Assembly (NCBI RefSeq): GCF_003917135.1
Contig: NZ_RPDI01000009.1
Span: forward strand, 42,119 to 106,118
DNA from: Leucobacter chromiireducens
Lineage (GTDB): Bacteria; Actinomycetota; Actinomycetes; Actinomycetales; Microbacteriaceae
Direction: 5' to 3'
Length of the DNA: 64,000 nucleotides
Below, piece by piece: positions 33,580 through 41,635 of the stretch (position 1 is the first letter of the stretch; the number at the start of each line of letters is the position of its first letter). Both the position numbers and the translations under genes were made by a program. Below the pieces are notes generated by a model. That model saw nothing but the letters and a program-made list of their open reading frames with translations. It did not search any database and was not told the DNA's origin.

Positions 33580-35137
33580 GGGGGTCCTCCGTCGTGTGTG
33601 GTGCTGGCAGGTCGAGGCCGAACGTGGCGCCGGCCCCTGGGGTGCTCTCCAGCCAGGCCGAACCGGCGTGACCATCGGCGATGGCGCGAACGATGGCGAG
33701 ACCCAGGCCGGAGCCGTGGCGTGGCGCTGGCCCCGCAGTGTCGCCGCGCTGCCCGAGAGAACTGCCCCCGTGCACGAACCGTTCGAAGATGCGCTCGGCA
33801 TCGGCCGCCGCGACGCCCGGGCCCTCATCACTGACCCAGAGCCGCAACTGGCGCGTGTCACCGTGCCCGACGAAGCGCGAGCCCACCCGAATCCGGTCCC
33901 CGTCAGCGGTCACCTGCACCGCGTTCGCCGCGAGCTGGAGCATCGCCTGCGTGACGCGCTGGCCGTCGAGCTCCACCTCATCCTCGGCGACTTCCATGAG
34001 CTGCCACCGGCGCGCGCCGAGCGCCTGGGCTTTCGCCTCGATGTCGAGGGTGAGCGCGGCGGTGTCGCACGGGCTCGGGGTCACGAAGTCGGGCTGCGGT
34101 GCCCGGGCGAGCACGAGCAGGTCGGCGACGATCCTGCTCATCCGGCCGAGCTCGTCGGTCACGAGGCGCAGCGTCGCTTGCCGCTCAGCTGGATCCTCGC
34201 TCAGGAGCTCGAGATGCCCGCGCACCACAGTGATGGGGGTGCGGAGCTCGTGGCCGGCATCGTCGACAAACTGCTGCTGGGTGCGGTGCACCGCCTCAAG
34301 ACGATCGAGCATGTCGTTGAACGTGACGGCGACCGCGGCGACGTCGTCGCTTCCGCTCACCGGCACGCGCGCCGTGAGGTCGTGCTCGCCGATGTCGCGC
34401 GCGACCCGGTACACCTCGCGCACGGGAGCAAGGATCTGCCCGGCAACGAGCCACGCCACCCCGGAGCAGAGCAGCAAGCCCAGCGCGGCCACCCAGCCGA
34501 GGGTGCCGAGCGCCCGGTCGACCGCGGCGCGGGCGTCGGCTGTGTGCTGCGCGATCAGAATTGCCCCGGCGTCGCTGCCGAGCGTGAACTCCACCCGGCC
34601 CCAGCGCACGGGCCCGTCCTCGGGGTGCGCGGCCGTCCCCGAGTTCGCAGCGGGGGACGTCATGACCGCAAACAGATCCGGATCGTACGCCTCGACGGGA
34701 TCCGCTGTGCCCTCCTGTGTGGTGCGCGACCCGAAGCTCGCACCGACGGCCTGCGCGCCGGCCCCCGATCCGGTGACACCGATGAGCACCTCGCCGGGAC
34801 TGACCGACTGCCTTGCGAGGTAGACCTCGAGCAGCCGCTCGGCCGACGCGAACGGTGCGGCGGTCTCGGGATCGACACCGGCTGAGACGAAGCGCGCGAA
34901 CTCCGCAGCCTCCTGCTCGACCGCGGCGTTCGCCTCGACCTCGACCGCCGCGAGCGACAGGCTACGCCCGATGAAGCCGACCGCGACGAGCGTGAATAGG
35001 GTGCTCAGCAGGATCCAGGCAGTGATACGCCAGCGCGCCGGAAGTGAGCGCGCGCGCAGGGTGCGCAGGGGTGCCGGTGCGCCCGGTGCGCCCGGCTGCG
35101 CGGCGTCGCTCGTGAGCAGCTGACGGGTGTCAGTCAT
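33557..35137 (-). CDS. Sensor histidine kinase (HAMP-HisKA, EnvZ/PhoR type)
   Basis: A 526-residue kinase with two membrane helices (about 38-60 and 212-235) flanking a 150-residue extracellular sensor of unknown type. HAMP follows ('GQILAPVREVYRVA'). His296 in 'DDAGHELRTPI' is the phosphoacceptor, then N-box 'QLAANAVQVT', and G-boxes 'DEGPGV' and 'GSGLGLAIVRAI'. The usual N-box Asn-Asn is Asn-Ala here, a common actinobacterial variant. ATG 35137 overlaps the stop of the upstream small protein by eight bases, so it is preferred over 35167. Confidence 0.9.
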   Translation of the reverse strand: MTDTRQLLTSDAAQPGAPGAPAPLRTLRARSLPARWRITAWILLSTLFTLVAVGFIGRSLSLAAVEVEANAAVEQEAAEFARFVSAGVDPETAAPFASAERLLEVYLARQSVSPGEVLIGVTGSGAGAQAVGASFGSRTTQEGTADPVEAYDPDLFAVMTSPAANSGTAAHPEDGPVRWGRVEFTLGSDAGAILIAQHTADARAAVDRALGTLGWVAALGLLLCSGVAWLVAGQILAPVREVYRVARDIGEHDLTARVPVSGSDDVAAVAVTFNDMLDRLEAVHRTQQQFVDDAGHELRTPITVVRGHLELLSEDPAERQATLRLVTDELGRMSRIVADLLVLARAPQPDFVTPSPCDTAALTLDIEAKAQALGARRWQLMEVAEDEVELDGQRVTQAMLQLAANAVQVTADGDRIRVGSRFVGHGDTRQLRLWVSDEGPGVAAADAERIFERFVHGGSSLGQRGDTAGPAPRHGSGLGLAIVRAIADGHAGSAWLESTPGAGATFGLDLPAPHTTEDPHAAHPDR

Positions 35138-35462
35138 CGTCGCCCCCGTCGTCGTCATGATCGTCATCCCAGTCGGTCTCGCCGCCCGGCGCCGGCGCCG
35201 GCAGCGGCTGCGGGGCCGGAGCTGGCGCGGGTGCCGGCGCGGGTGCCGGTGCCGGTGCAGGCGGCGGGCTGGGGGCCGGCGCCGGATCCGGCTCTGGTTC
35301 CACCGGATCCGGCTCAGCCAGCGGGGCGACCGGCGCCACGAGCGGGGCTTTCGGCATCGCCGGCGGGGCCGGGCTTTGGATAAGGGCGAGGCTCCCGAGC
35401 GCCAGCGCGGCAGGAACCGCGATGAGGGCGCCCGGGAGGAGGAACCGCCGTGCGAGTGTCAT
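35130..35462 (-). CDS. Pro/Ala-rich exported small protein with acidic tail (110 aa)
   Basis: Unrecognised family. Residues 5-28 form one hydrophobic helix, signal peptide or membrane anchor. Residues 30-60 are Pro-rich; 60-92 are almost pure Ala-Pro repeats, a stiff rod likely to span the wall. The last 14 residues are nearly all Asp with one Trp and one His, a plausible metal-cation site. First gene of the operon and translationally coupled to the sensor kinase, so it may be an extracytoplasmic accessory sensor (inference). Low complexity makes homology searches unreliable. Confidence 0.65.
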   Translation of the reverse strand: MTLARRFLLPGALIAVPAALALGSLALIQSPAPPAMPKAPLVAPVAPLAEPDPVEPEPDPAPAPSPPPAPAPAPAPAPAPAPAPQPLPAPAPGGETDWDDDHDDDGGDDD

Positions 35463-35468
35463 GGGTCT

Positions 35469-35474
35469 ATCGTG
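35469..35474 (-). promoter_or_regulatory. -10 hexamer of the kinase operon
   Basis: On the minus strand CACGAT, six bases, then ATG 35462: a leaderless arrangement. Confidence 0.45.
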
Positions 35475-35494
35475 GCCGCTTCATGTGAGGAGAA

Positions 35495-35510
35495 GATGAG
35501 GCCGCGATGA
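35495..35510 (-). promoter_or_regulatory. Tandem repeats, candidate OmpR-family binding site
   Basis: GATGA at 35495-35499 and 35506-35510 (TCATC on the transcribed orientation), 11 bp apart, one helical turn, just upstream of the operon promoter. Further TTCATC-like copies lie at 35518-35524. Tandem half-sites at this period are typical of OmpR/PhoB-type regulators. Confidence 0.45.
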
Positions 35511-35570
35511 AAGTCTCTTCATCTTCGCTCCCGGGGCCGCAGGCGGGCCGCCGCCGCGATCCCGCGCAGC

Positions 35571-37196
35571 TCACCCGGAACTGGCGGCCGCCTCCGCCAG
35601 CGTGCGCAGCTCGCGCAGCCCGGCGGCGGCGTCGAGCCCGAGCACGGTGTCGATCCCGATCCGCTCAAGGAACGCGAAGTCGTGGCTCACGACGATGAGC
35701 GCGCCGCGGTACGCGTCGAGCGCCTGGGCGAGCTGCTCGACGCTCGCGAGATCCAGGTTGTTGGTCGGCTCGTCGAGCACGAGCAGCTGCGCGGGCGGGT
35801 CCGCGAGCAGCAGCCGCGCAAGCGCGACGCGGAATCGCTCGCCGCCGGAGAGCGTGGCCACCGGGCGGTGCGCCGCGTCGCCGCGCAGGAGCAGGCGCGC
35901 GAGCTGGTTCTGGATCGTGCCCGTCGGGACCGCGGGCGCCACCGCCTGCACATTCGCGATCGCGCTGGCCTGATCGTCGAGCCCGTCGAGCCGCTGGGCG
36001 AGGAAGCCGACGCGCTCCGTGAGGAGCCGGCCGGCCGGGCGGCCGGCTCCGGGCGCCGTGCCGTCCACCAGCTGCGCGAGCAGCGTCGACTTACCGGAGC
36101 CGTTCGCGCCGACGAGCGCGACGCGCTCGGGGCCCTGCACCAGCACCGTGCGGCCGCCATCGCTGAACTCGGCGATGCGCCGCCCGCGCGGCACCCCTGG
36201 GTCGGGGAGCGCGAGGCTGATCCGATCCTCGCTGCGCACGCGCGCGTCGGCGGCATCGACCGCGGCCTGCGCGGCCTGCACCTTGTCGTCGAGCGTGCCG
36301 CGCATCGCCCCGGCCGAGGCCTGCGCCTTGCTCGCGCGATTCCCCGCGAGGATCTTCGGGATCCCGCCGCTCTGCTGCGTCTTCTTCGCGGTGCGCTCTC
36401 GGCGCGCGAGCTTCGTCTCCGCCTCGACCCGCTGCCGCTTCTCGACCTTCAGCGCCTGCTGCGCGCTGCGCGCGGCCTGCTCGGCCGCCGCCTGCTGCTG
36501 CTCCTGGTGCGCCGCCCACGCGCTGTACGGGCCGCCGAACGTCTCGAGCCGCCCGTCGAACAGTTCCGCGGTGTGGTCCATGCGCTCGAGCAGTTCGCGA
36601 TCGTGGCTCACCACGACGAGGGTTCCCGGCCACGCGTCGACGAGCGCGCCGAGCCGCGCGCGCGTGGCGCGGTCGAGGTTGTTCGTCGGCTCGTCGAGCA
36701 GCGTGATCGGGGTGCGCCGGATCCGGAGCCCCATGATCGCGATGAGCATGGCCTCGCCACCCGACACCTCGCCGACGCGGCGGTCAATGTCGGCAGGGGT
36801 GAAGCCGAGCTGCTGCAGGGCCTCGCCAGCGCGCGCCTCGATATCCCAGTCGTCGCCGACCGCATCGAAGTGCTCCTGCGCGACGTCGCCGGCCTCGATG
36901 GCGCGAAGCGCGGCGAGGGTGCCGTGGATGCCGAGCAGCTCGGCGAGCGGGGCGTCGGCGCGCAGCGTGAGCGTCTGGCGGAGGAAGCCCACCTCGCCGC
37001 TCGCGACGATGCGGCCGGACGCCGGGGTGAGCTCGCCCGCGATGAGCCGGAGCAGCGTGGACTTGCCTGCCCCGTTGCGGCCGACGAGGCCGGTGCGGCC
37101 GGGGGCGAATGCGCCGGAGACGCGATCCAGCGCCGCGGTGCCGTCGGGCCACGCGAACGAGAGATCGTGGAGGGAGAGTGCTGGGGTCAATGACAT
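35571..37196 (-). CDS. ABC-F family protein, probable antibiotic-resistance type
   Basis: A 541-residue dual-ATPase protein without membrane domain. Walker A loops GRNGAGKST (39-47) and GANGSGKST (near 375); signatures 'VSGGEAMLI' and 'LSGGERFRV'; Walker B 'ITLLDEPTNNLD' and 'LLVLDEPTNNLD'. The inter-domain linker (about 225-310) is long and basic/Gln-rich ('EQQQAAAEQAARSAQQALK', 'AETKLARRERTAKKTQQ'), which in resistance ABC-Fs reaches into the peptidyl-transferase centre. The 250-base leader has its own short ORF and hairpins, the layout of ribosome-mediated attenuation. Drug class unknown. Confidence 0.88.
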   Translation of the reverse strand: MSLTPALSLHDLSFAWPDGTAALDRVSGAFAPGRTGLVGRNGAGKSTLLRLIAGELTPASGRIVASGEVGFLRQTLTLRADAPLAELLGIHGTLAALRAIEAGDVAQEHFDAVGDDWDIEARAGEALQQLGFTPADIDRRVGEVSGGEAMLIAIMGLRIRRTPITLLDEPTNNLDRATRARLGALVDAWPGTLVVVSHDRELLERMDHTAELFDGRLETFGGPYSAWAAHQEQQQAAAEQAARSAQQALKVEKRQRVEAETKLARRERTAKKTQQSGGIPKILAGNRASKAQASAGAMRGTLDDKVQAAQAAVDAADARVRSEDRISLALPDPGVPRGRRIAEFSDGGRTVLVQGPERVALVGANGSGKSTLLAQLVDGTAPGAGRPAGRLLTERVGFLAQRLDGLDDQASAIANVQAVAPAVPTGTIQNQLARLLLRGDAAHRPVATLSGGERFRVALARLLLADPPAQLLVLDEPTNNLDLASVEQLAQALDAYRGALIVVSHDFAFLERIGIDTVLGLDAAAGLRELRTLAEAAASSG

Positions 37197-37326
37197 GGCT
37201 GTCGCCTTTCGAAGTGCCCTGGCGTGCGGCGACGCGCGTGGCGCCCCGAACCGGGCGGTTGATCGCGCTGCCGCGCACGCACGCCGAACGGAGCGGTGCT
37301 GCGGTGAGTGGGAAGGCGGCGTCCCT

Positions 37327-37419
37327 GTCCGCGGTCAACGCCCGGTGTTGGCGGACTCGCTCGGAGGATCAGGGCTCAGGCTCGGCGCGTGCGCGCGAGT
37401 GCCACCGGGGATGCGGTGG
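37327..37419 (-). promoter_or_regulatory. Structured leader of the ABC-F gene
   Basis: Downstream of the leader peptide the RNA can form CCACCG/CGGTGG (37402-37419), directly after its stop, and a second stem at 37327-37356 with arms GTCCGC/GCGGAC and inner CAAC/GTTG. No T-run is seen. Alternative folding controlled by a stalled ribosome is plausible. The rest of 37197-37326 shows no gene. Confidence 0.5.
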
Positions 37420-37449
37420 CTAGTTGCCGTCCACTTCGATCAGATCCAT
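37420..37449 (-). CDS. Leader peptide MDLIEVDGN upstream of ABC-F
   Basis: A nine-codon ORF (ATG 37449 to TAG 37420). Its ATG is six bases downstream of the -10-like TAGACT (37461-37456), matching the leaderless pattern used by full genes in this window, which makes chance unlikely. It lies 223 bases upstream of the ABC-F start and 29 bases past the MFS stop. Proposed role: a ribosome stalled on it by an antibiotic changes leader folding and lets the ABC-F gene be expressed. Function inferred from position only. Confidence 0.55.
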   Translation of the reverse strand: MDLIEVDGN

Positions 37450-37455
37450 GCGGCC

Positions 37456-37461
37456 AGTCTA
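37456..37461 (-). promoter_or_regulatory. -10 hexamer of leader peptide/ABC-F transcript
   Basis: TAGACT on the minus strand. It gives the ABC-F gene a promoter separate from the MFS gene, whose stop is at 37479. Confidence 0.5.
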
Positions 37462-37478
37462 CCAGCGGTGGTGCGGGA

Positions 37479-38918
37479 TCAGGATCGGGGCTGCCGCAGG
37501 GTGAGCGCGCATGCGGCCCCGAGCACGCTGACCGCCGCGGCGATCGCGAACAGTGCGGTGAACGGGCCGGCCGCAGCCGCGCCGCCGCCCGCAGCGCCGG
37601 CCAGCACCGCGGTCGACACCGGGGTGCCGAGCGCCGAACCGACCGTGCGCAGCACACCGTTGACCCCGAGTGCGGCCGCGACCTCGTCGCGCGGGGCGAG
37701 GCTCGCAACGAGATCAGCGACCACCGCGAATCCGATGCCATTGCCCAGCCCGATCAGCGAGAAGAACACCACGATGACGGCAAGGCTGCCCGGTGCGAGC
37801 GCCACTCCCGCGCTGCCGAGTCCCATCACCGCGAGCGCGATGAGCGCGGTCAGCCGGGATCCCGCGCGAGTGATGAGCCACGGTGCGAAGCGGCCGCCGA
37901 GGAAGACGAGGATCGCGCCGGGCAGCAGCGCGATGCCGGTCTGCGTGACGGAGAAGCCCTGGCCGATTCCGTCGCCGCTCGGGGCCTGCAGCAGCATGGG
38001 CAGCCCGACGTAGAACAGGTAGGGCACAAAGCCGAGGAACAGCGTCAGCCCGTTCGTGATCGCGAGCGCCGGCCGCGCGAGCGTGCGCACGTCGATGAGC
38101 GGCGTCCCGGTGCGCAGCTCAACGAGGGTGAGCGCGGTCAGGGCGGCGAGCGCAACGGCGAATGCGCCGAGGGTGGCGGGGGAACCCCAGCCCCAGGCGC
38201 CGCCCTGCGAGATGCCGAGCAGGAGTGCGAGCAGCGCGGCGGTGAGCAGGGTCGTGCCTGGCCAGTCCGTCGGCGTCGCTGCGCCGCGCCGGGACGCCGG
38301 CACCCAGGCCATGATGAGCGCGATCGACAGCATGCCCATGAGCGCGCCGGTGAGGAACAGCCACGGCCAGGACAGGCCCTCAACGATCACGCCGCCGATC
38401 ACGAGCGCAGCGCCGGCACCGAGGCCCATGGTGCCGCTCAGCAGGCCGATCGCGCTGCGCTGGGCGCTGCCTGCGGTGTGGCGTCGCACGATCGCGAGTG
38501 CGAGGGGGAACGCGGCCATGCTCGCGCCCTGGAGCACGCGGCCGACGAGCAGGACCGGCAGCGATGGGGCGGCGGCGGCCAGGAGCGCGCCGGCCACGAA
38601 GAGCGCGAACGAGAGGAGCAGGATCTTGCGGTGGCCGTGGCGGTCGCCGAGGGATCCGAGGATCGGGGCGGCGACCGCGCCGCACAGCAGGTAGCTCGTG
38701 AGGATCCAGCCGGCCACCGTTGGATCGATGCCGAACGCGCGGCTGAACGTGGGGAGCGCTGGGACGAGCAGGGTCTGCATCATCGAGAAGGTGAGCACCG
38801 CGAGGGTGAGCGCGAACACGAGCCGGCCGGAGGAGCCGCCGCCCTCCCGCGCACTCGCCGCGGCGGCTGGGGTGAGGGGGACCGGTGAGGTGCTCGGCTG
38901 GGGAGCGGAGGAGGACAT
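37479..38918 (-). CDS. MFS drug exporter (DHA2-like)
   Basis: A 479-residue major-facilitator protein with 13-14 hydrophobic segments. 'GSLGDRHGHRKILLLS' is motif A in the loop after helix 2; 'VLQGASMAAFPLALAIVRRH' is motif B-like, and 'GLLSGTMGLGAGAALVIGGVI' matches motif C of drug exporters. A 30-residue polar N-terminus precedes helix 1. Divergent from a TetR regulator with a palindromic operator. Likely an efflux pump for a drug-like compound; substrate unknown. Confidence 0.88.
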   Translation of the reverse strand: MSSSAPQPSTSPVPLTPAAAASAREGGGSSGRLVFALTLAVLTFSMMQTLLVPALPTFSRAFGIDPTVAGWILTSYLLCGAVAAPILGSLGDRHGHRKILLLSFALFVAGALLAAAAPSLPVLLVGRVLQGASMAAFPLALAIVRRHTAGSAQRSAIGLLSGTMGLGAGAALVIGGVIVEGLSWPWLFLTGALMGMLSIALIMAWVPASRRGAATPTDWPGTTLLTAALLALLLGISQGGAWGWGSPATLGAFAVALAALTALTLVELRTGTPLIDVRTLARPALAITNGLTLFLGFVPYLFYVGLPMLLQAPSGDGIGQGFSVTQTGIALLPGAILVFLGGRFAPWLITRAGSRLTALIALAVMGLGSAGVALAPGSLAVIVVFFSLIGLGNGIGFAVVADLVASLAPRDEVAAALGVNGVLRTVGSALGTPVSTAVLAGAAGGGAAAAGPFTALFAIAAAVSVLGAACALTLRQPRS

Positions 38919-38950
38919 GCGGCTCGAATCTGTGCGACGGAACAGGTCAA

Positions 38951-38976
38951 ATCGGAACGGAATGATTCGTTCCGAT
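38951..38976. promoter_or_regulatory. TetR operator between MFS exporter and its regulator
   Basis: ATCGGAACG (38951-38959) and its exact complement CGTTCCGAT (38968-38976) with an 8-base spacer. It lies between the divergent starts and upstream of the -10 TACCGT (38999-39004) of the regulator. Confidence 0.75.
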
Positions 38977-39011
38977 AGAAGTGTATGGGAGATGCGGGTA
39001 CCGTGGGAAGG

Positions 39012-39764
39012 GTGAAATCCTCCGCGCCCGACGCCGCCGCAGGCCTGACCGACGCCGCCCCGCTGCGCGGCCGCGCGCGCGAGGCGCAGTCCAACGACGA
39101 GGCGATCCTCCGCGCGGCGCGCGAGGTGTTCAGCGAGTGGGGCTGGGGCGCACCCATGTCGGAGATCGCCGCGCGCGCAGGCGCTGGGGTGGCGAGCATC
39201 TACCGCCGCTACCCGAGCAAGGTGGAGCTCGTGAACGCCATCCGCGTGCTCTCGCTCGAGGAAATCTGCGCGCTCGCGGAAACCACCGCCCTGCGAGAGG
39301 GCGCCGATGCCGGCGCTCCAGCGGGCGAGCGCGCGCAGCCGCAGTCCGTGGTGGGCGCGTTCCTGCGCCGGCATGTCTTGGAGGCGCCGGGATCGCGCAT
39401 GCCGACGTTCGGGCAGCACGTCGGCAGCACGCCCGAGATCGACCGGCTCTCCGACCGCCTGCACGCCGCGCTCGCCGAGCTCGTGCGGATCGATCGGGAG
39501 CGCGGCGTGATCCCAGCCGATTTTGGTCCGGCGGACGTGATGCTCACGATCACGCACCTGCGCCCCGTGTACGCGGTGCCGCGTGCGCGCGCCAACGAGC
39601 TCCACCTCAGGCACCTCGACCTCGTGCTCGCAGGGTTGCGGGTGCGCGCCGCCGGCGGGGCGGTGCCTGGCGAGGCCGCTCCAGGCGAGTTGGGGGCGGC
39701 GACGAGCTGGGCCGAGTGGCTGCGCCTCAACAACGACGACGATCGCGGGCTCGCGCGCGGCTAG
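39012..39764 (+). CDS. TetR/AcrR-family repressor
   Basis: A 250-residue TetR protein. HTH about 30-75: 'EAILRAAREVFSEWGWGAPMSEIAARAGAGVASIYRRYPSKVELV'. The ligand domain is long and helical. GTG 39012 follows TACCGT by seven bases; an in-frame ATG at 38985 lies upstream of that promoter and is unlikely. Should repress the divergent MFS exporter and itself until an exporter substrate binds. Confidence 0.88.
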   Translation: MKSSAPDAAAGLTDAAPLRGRAREAQSNDEAILRAAREVFSEWGWGAPMSEIAARAGAGVASIYRRYPSKVELVNAIRVLSLEEICALAETTALREGADAGAPAGERAQPQSVVGAFLRRHVLEAPGSRMPTFGQHVGSTPEIDRLSDRLHAALAELVRIDRERGVIPADFGPADVMLTITHLRPVYAVPRARANELHLRHLDLVLAGLRVRAAGGAVPGEAAPGELGAATSWAEWLRLNNDDDRGLARG

Positions 39765-40435
39765 TCGTTCGGGGCAGGCGGAAGAAACCGATCGGGATCC
39801 TGGCCGTCCGCCGCGAGCTGGTGGACGCTCCGCACGGCGAGGTCGATGCCGGCGATCGTGAGCGGCGTCTCCGCGGCCAGCCGCGCGGCGATCTCCTCGC
39901 GCAGCGCCGCGATGAGGGGACGCAGCTGCACGCCGTACGCGACGCTGAGCTCCGCACCGACGCGCAGCGGTGCGCCGGGGGTGCTCACATCGCCGTCGAG
40001 TGTGCAGCGCCCGATCAGTGCCCCGGGCACTTCGGTCTCCGCGCGGCGGACGATGGCGCGCACCTGGGCCTCGGGCAGCGTGCGCGCCACGCCGTCCGGG
40101 CCGGGCGGCAGCGCAATCGCGCGACCGCCGAGCCCCCCGACGCGCGGCAGCTCGCCGAGGCGCGCGGCGAGCTGAGCCAGCCAGCTCGGAGCCGGCCCCG
40201 CCGCCGCGCGCGCCTCGGCGCTCAGCACCTCGGACGACCGCTCGCTGAGCCGGTCGAGTGCCGCGAGCACCTCGCGGCACTCGGGGGAGTCCTCGTACGC
40301 TGCCACGCGCGGGGACCGGCCGGCGTCGAAGTACTCGATGAGTTCGGTGAGCGGGACCCCGGCGACGGTGTCGGCCGGGGCGTCGGCGCCCGACTCGGTG
40401 TGCGGCTCGGCGTGGTCATGCGGCGTGTCCATCAT
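39761..40435 (-). CDS. Asp23/Gls24-domain protein with anti-sigma-like N-terminus
   Basis: A 224-residue chimera. Residues about 20-75 ('LTELIEYFDAGRSPRVAAYEDSPECREVLAALDRLSERSSEVL') resemble the short N-terminal segment of actinobacterial putative anti-sigma proteins. Residues 100-200 look like an Asp23/Gls24 fold ('AIVRRAETEVPGALIGRCTLDGD', 'LRVGAELSVAYGVQLRPLIAALREEIAARL'). There is no membrane segment. ATG 40435 overlaps the ECF sigma stop. Translational coupling to the sigma gene supports a cognate anti-sigma role (inference). Confidence 0.7.
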   Translation of the reverse strand: MMDTPHDHAEPHTESGADAPADTVAGVPLTELIEYFDAGRSPRVAAYEDSPECREVLAALDRLSERSSEVLSAEARAAAGPAPSWLAQLAARLGELPRVGGLGGRAIALPPGPDGVARTLPEAQVRAIVRRAETEVPGALIGRCTLDGDVSTPGAPLRVGAELSVAYGVQLRPLIAALREEIAARLAAETPLTIAGIDLAVRSVHQLAADGQDPDRFLPPAPND

Positions 40436-40974
40436 CGCCAGGCCTCCATTCGGGTGAGCAGGTAGGCACGCGCGCGAGCGAGGAGCCCGCGCACGGTCGC
40501 GAGCGGCAGGTCGAGCTCCGCCGCGATATCGGCGTACGGGTATCCGCCGTGCTCGCGGAGCACCCAGCACGCGCGCTGCGCCGCGGGGAGCTCGTCGAGC
40601 GCGTGACCGAGCTCGACGATCCCGGCACGCGCCTCGACCACCCGCGCGGGATCGAGCCTGGCCGGTGCCGTCACCGGCGCGGAGTCGTCGAGCGCGAGCG
40701 CGCCGAGGCGGCGGGTCCGGGTGAGGGCTGCGCGCCCGGCGATCCGCATCAGCCACGCCTTCACCTTGCCGGGGTCGGCGAGCTGGGGGAGACGTTGCCA
40801 GGCCGTCACGAACGCGTCCTGCACCGCATCGTCGACCTCCGCGGTGCCGGGTAGGAGCCGGCGCACGTACGCGCGCAGCAGCGGTGCGTACCGGCGCATG
40901 AGCACCGTGAACGCCGCGGTATCGCCGTCGGCCGCGCGCCCCGCCAGCGTGCGGTCGTCTGCGGTCTCGAGCAT
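40432..40974 (-). CDS. ECF-type RNA polymerase sigma factor
   Basis: A 180-residue sigma-70 family protein. Region 2 is 'FTVLMRRYAPLLRAYVRRLL' to 'DDAVQDAFVTAWQRL' (about 20-65); region 4 is 'LDELPAAQRACWVLREHGGYPYADIAAELDLPLATVRGLLARARAYL' (about 125-172). ATG 40974 lies 44 bases after the preceding Asp23-locus gene, so it is probably the sixth gene of that operon. It may direct the envelope-stress response that includes its own operon; no cognate promoter could be pinned down. Confidence 0.9.
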   Translation of the reverse strand: MLETADDRTLAGRAADGDTAAFTVLMRRYAPLLRAYVRRLLPGTAEVDDAVQDAFVTAWQRLPQLADPGKVKAWLMRIAGRAALTRTRRLGALALDDSAPVTAPARLDPARVVEARAGIVELGHALDELPAAQRACWVLREHGGYPYADIAAELDLPLATVRGLLARARAYLLTRMEAWR

Positions 40975-41017
40975 GGGCTGGTTCTCCGGAGTCACGGGGC
41001 CCCCACGCGGTGACTCA

Positions 41018-41635
41018 TCAGCGTACCGCCGCCGAAACCTCGCCGCGCACGCGCCGGCGCGCGCGTGCGACGTGGACCACGATCGGCAGCTGGGTCCCGG
41101 TGAGTGCGTCCCACTCGCGCACCGCCGAGTCGATCGACGCCGCCAGGCGGCCGAGATCCGCGCGCGGGTGCGCAACGACTGTGAGCACCACCGCCGTGCC
41201 GCGGCGGACACGGCGCGCACGCACGCGGACCGACCGCGCGTCGGGGGCTCTGCGCAGCGCGTCGCCGAGCGTCACGCTCGCGAGGCTGCGGTCGAGCGAC
41301 GTGGTGCCGCCCGGGCTCCGCGCGGCGACGAGGGTGCGCCCGCGGCTCAGCTCGCCGCGTGTCGCCAGAAATACCGCGAGCAGGAGTGCGACGCACACCG
41401 CGGCGACGCTGAGCTGGCCGAGCGTCGCCGCCCCGAGCGCGCGGTCGATCGTGCCGATGATCGCGCGCCCGAGCGTCGTGTCGAGCGCCGCGCCGCGCAC
41501 CGCCTCCCACCCCGCCGTGAGCCCCGGGGGATCGGACGCCACCGCTGCGGCATGCGCGAGCGAAGCGGCCCCGCCGAGCGCTACCAGGCCGGAGACGAAG
41601 AGCATCGCCCGGTTCGCGAGCTGCACCGGCCGCAT
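41018..41635 (-). CDS. AmaP-like membrane protein of the Asp23 locus
   Basis: A 205-residue protein with two N-terminal helices (about 9-30 and 75-95) and a soluble C-terminal half ('LRRAPDARSVRVRARRVRRGTAVVLTVVAHPRADLGRLAASI') with the alternating beta/helix pattern seen in AmaP and Asp23 proteins. AmaP anchors Asp23 at the membrane in firmicutes (known). Its ATG overlaps the upstream stop by one base (TGATG). Confidence 0.65.
   Translation of the reverse strand: MRPVQLANRAMLFVSGLVALGGAASLAHAAAVASDPPGLTAGWEAVRGAALDTTLGRAIIGTIDRALGAATLGQLSVAAVCVALLLAVFLATRGELSRGRTLVAARSPGGTTSLDRSLASVTLGDALRRAPDARSVRVRARRVRRGTAVVLTVVAHPRADLGRLAASIDSAVREWDALTGTQLPIVVHVARARRRVRGEVSAAVR

Noticed and set aside
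35200..35275. GGTGCC/GGCGCG-type tandem repeats as a possible minisatellite or attachment site
   Set aside because: They encode the Ala-Pro rod of the small protein and have no flanking repeat.
37308..38888. A 526-codon open frame on the plus strand antisense to the MFS gene
   Set aside because: Arg/Glu/Gln-rich low-complexity translation typical of shadow frames; the minus strand carries clear MFS motifs.
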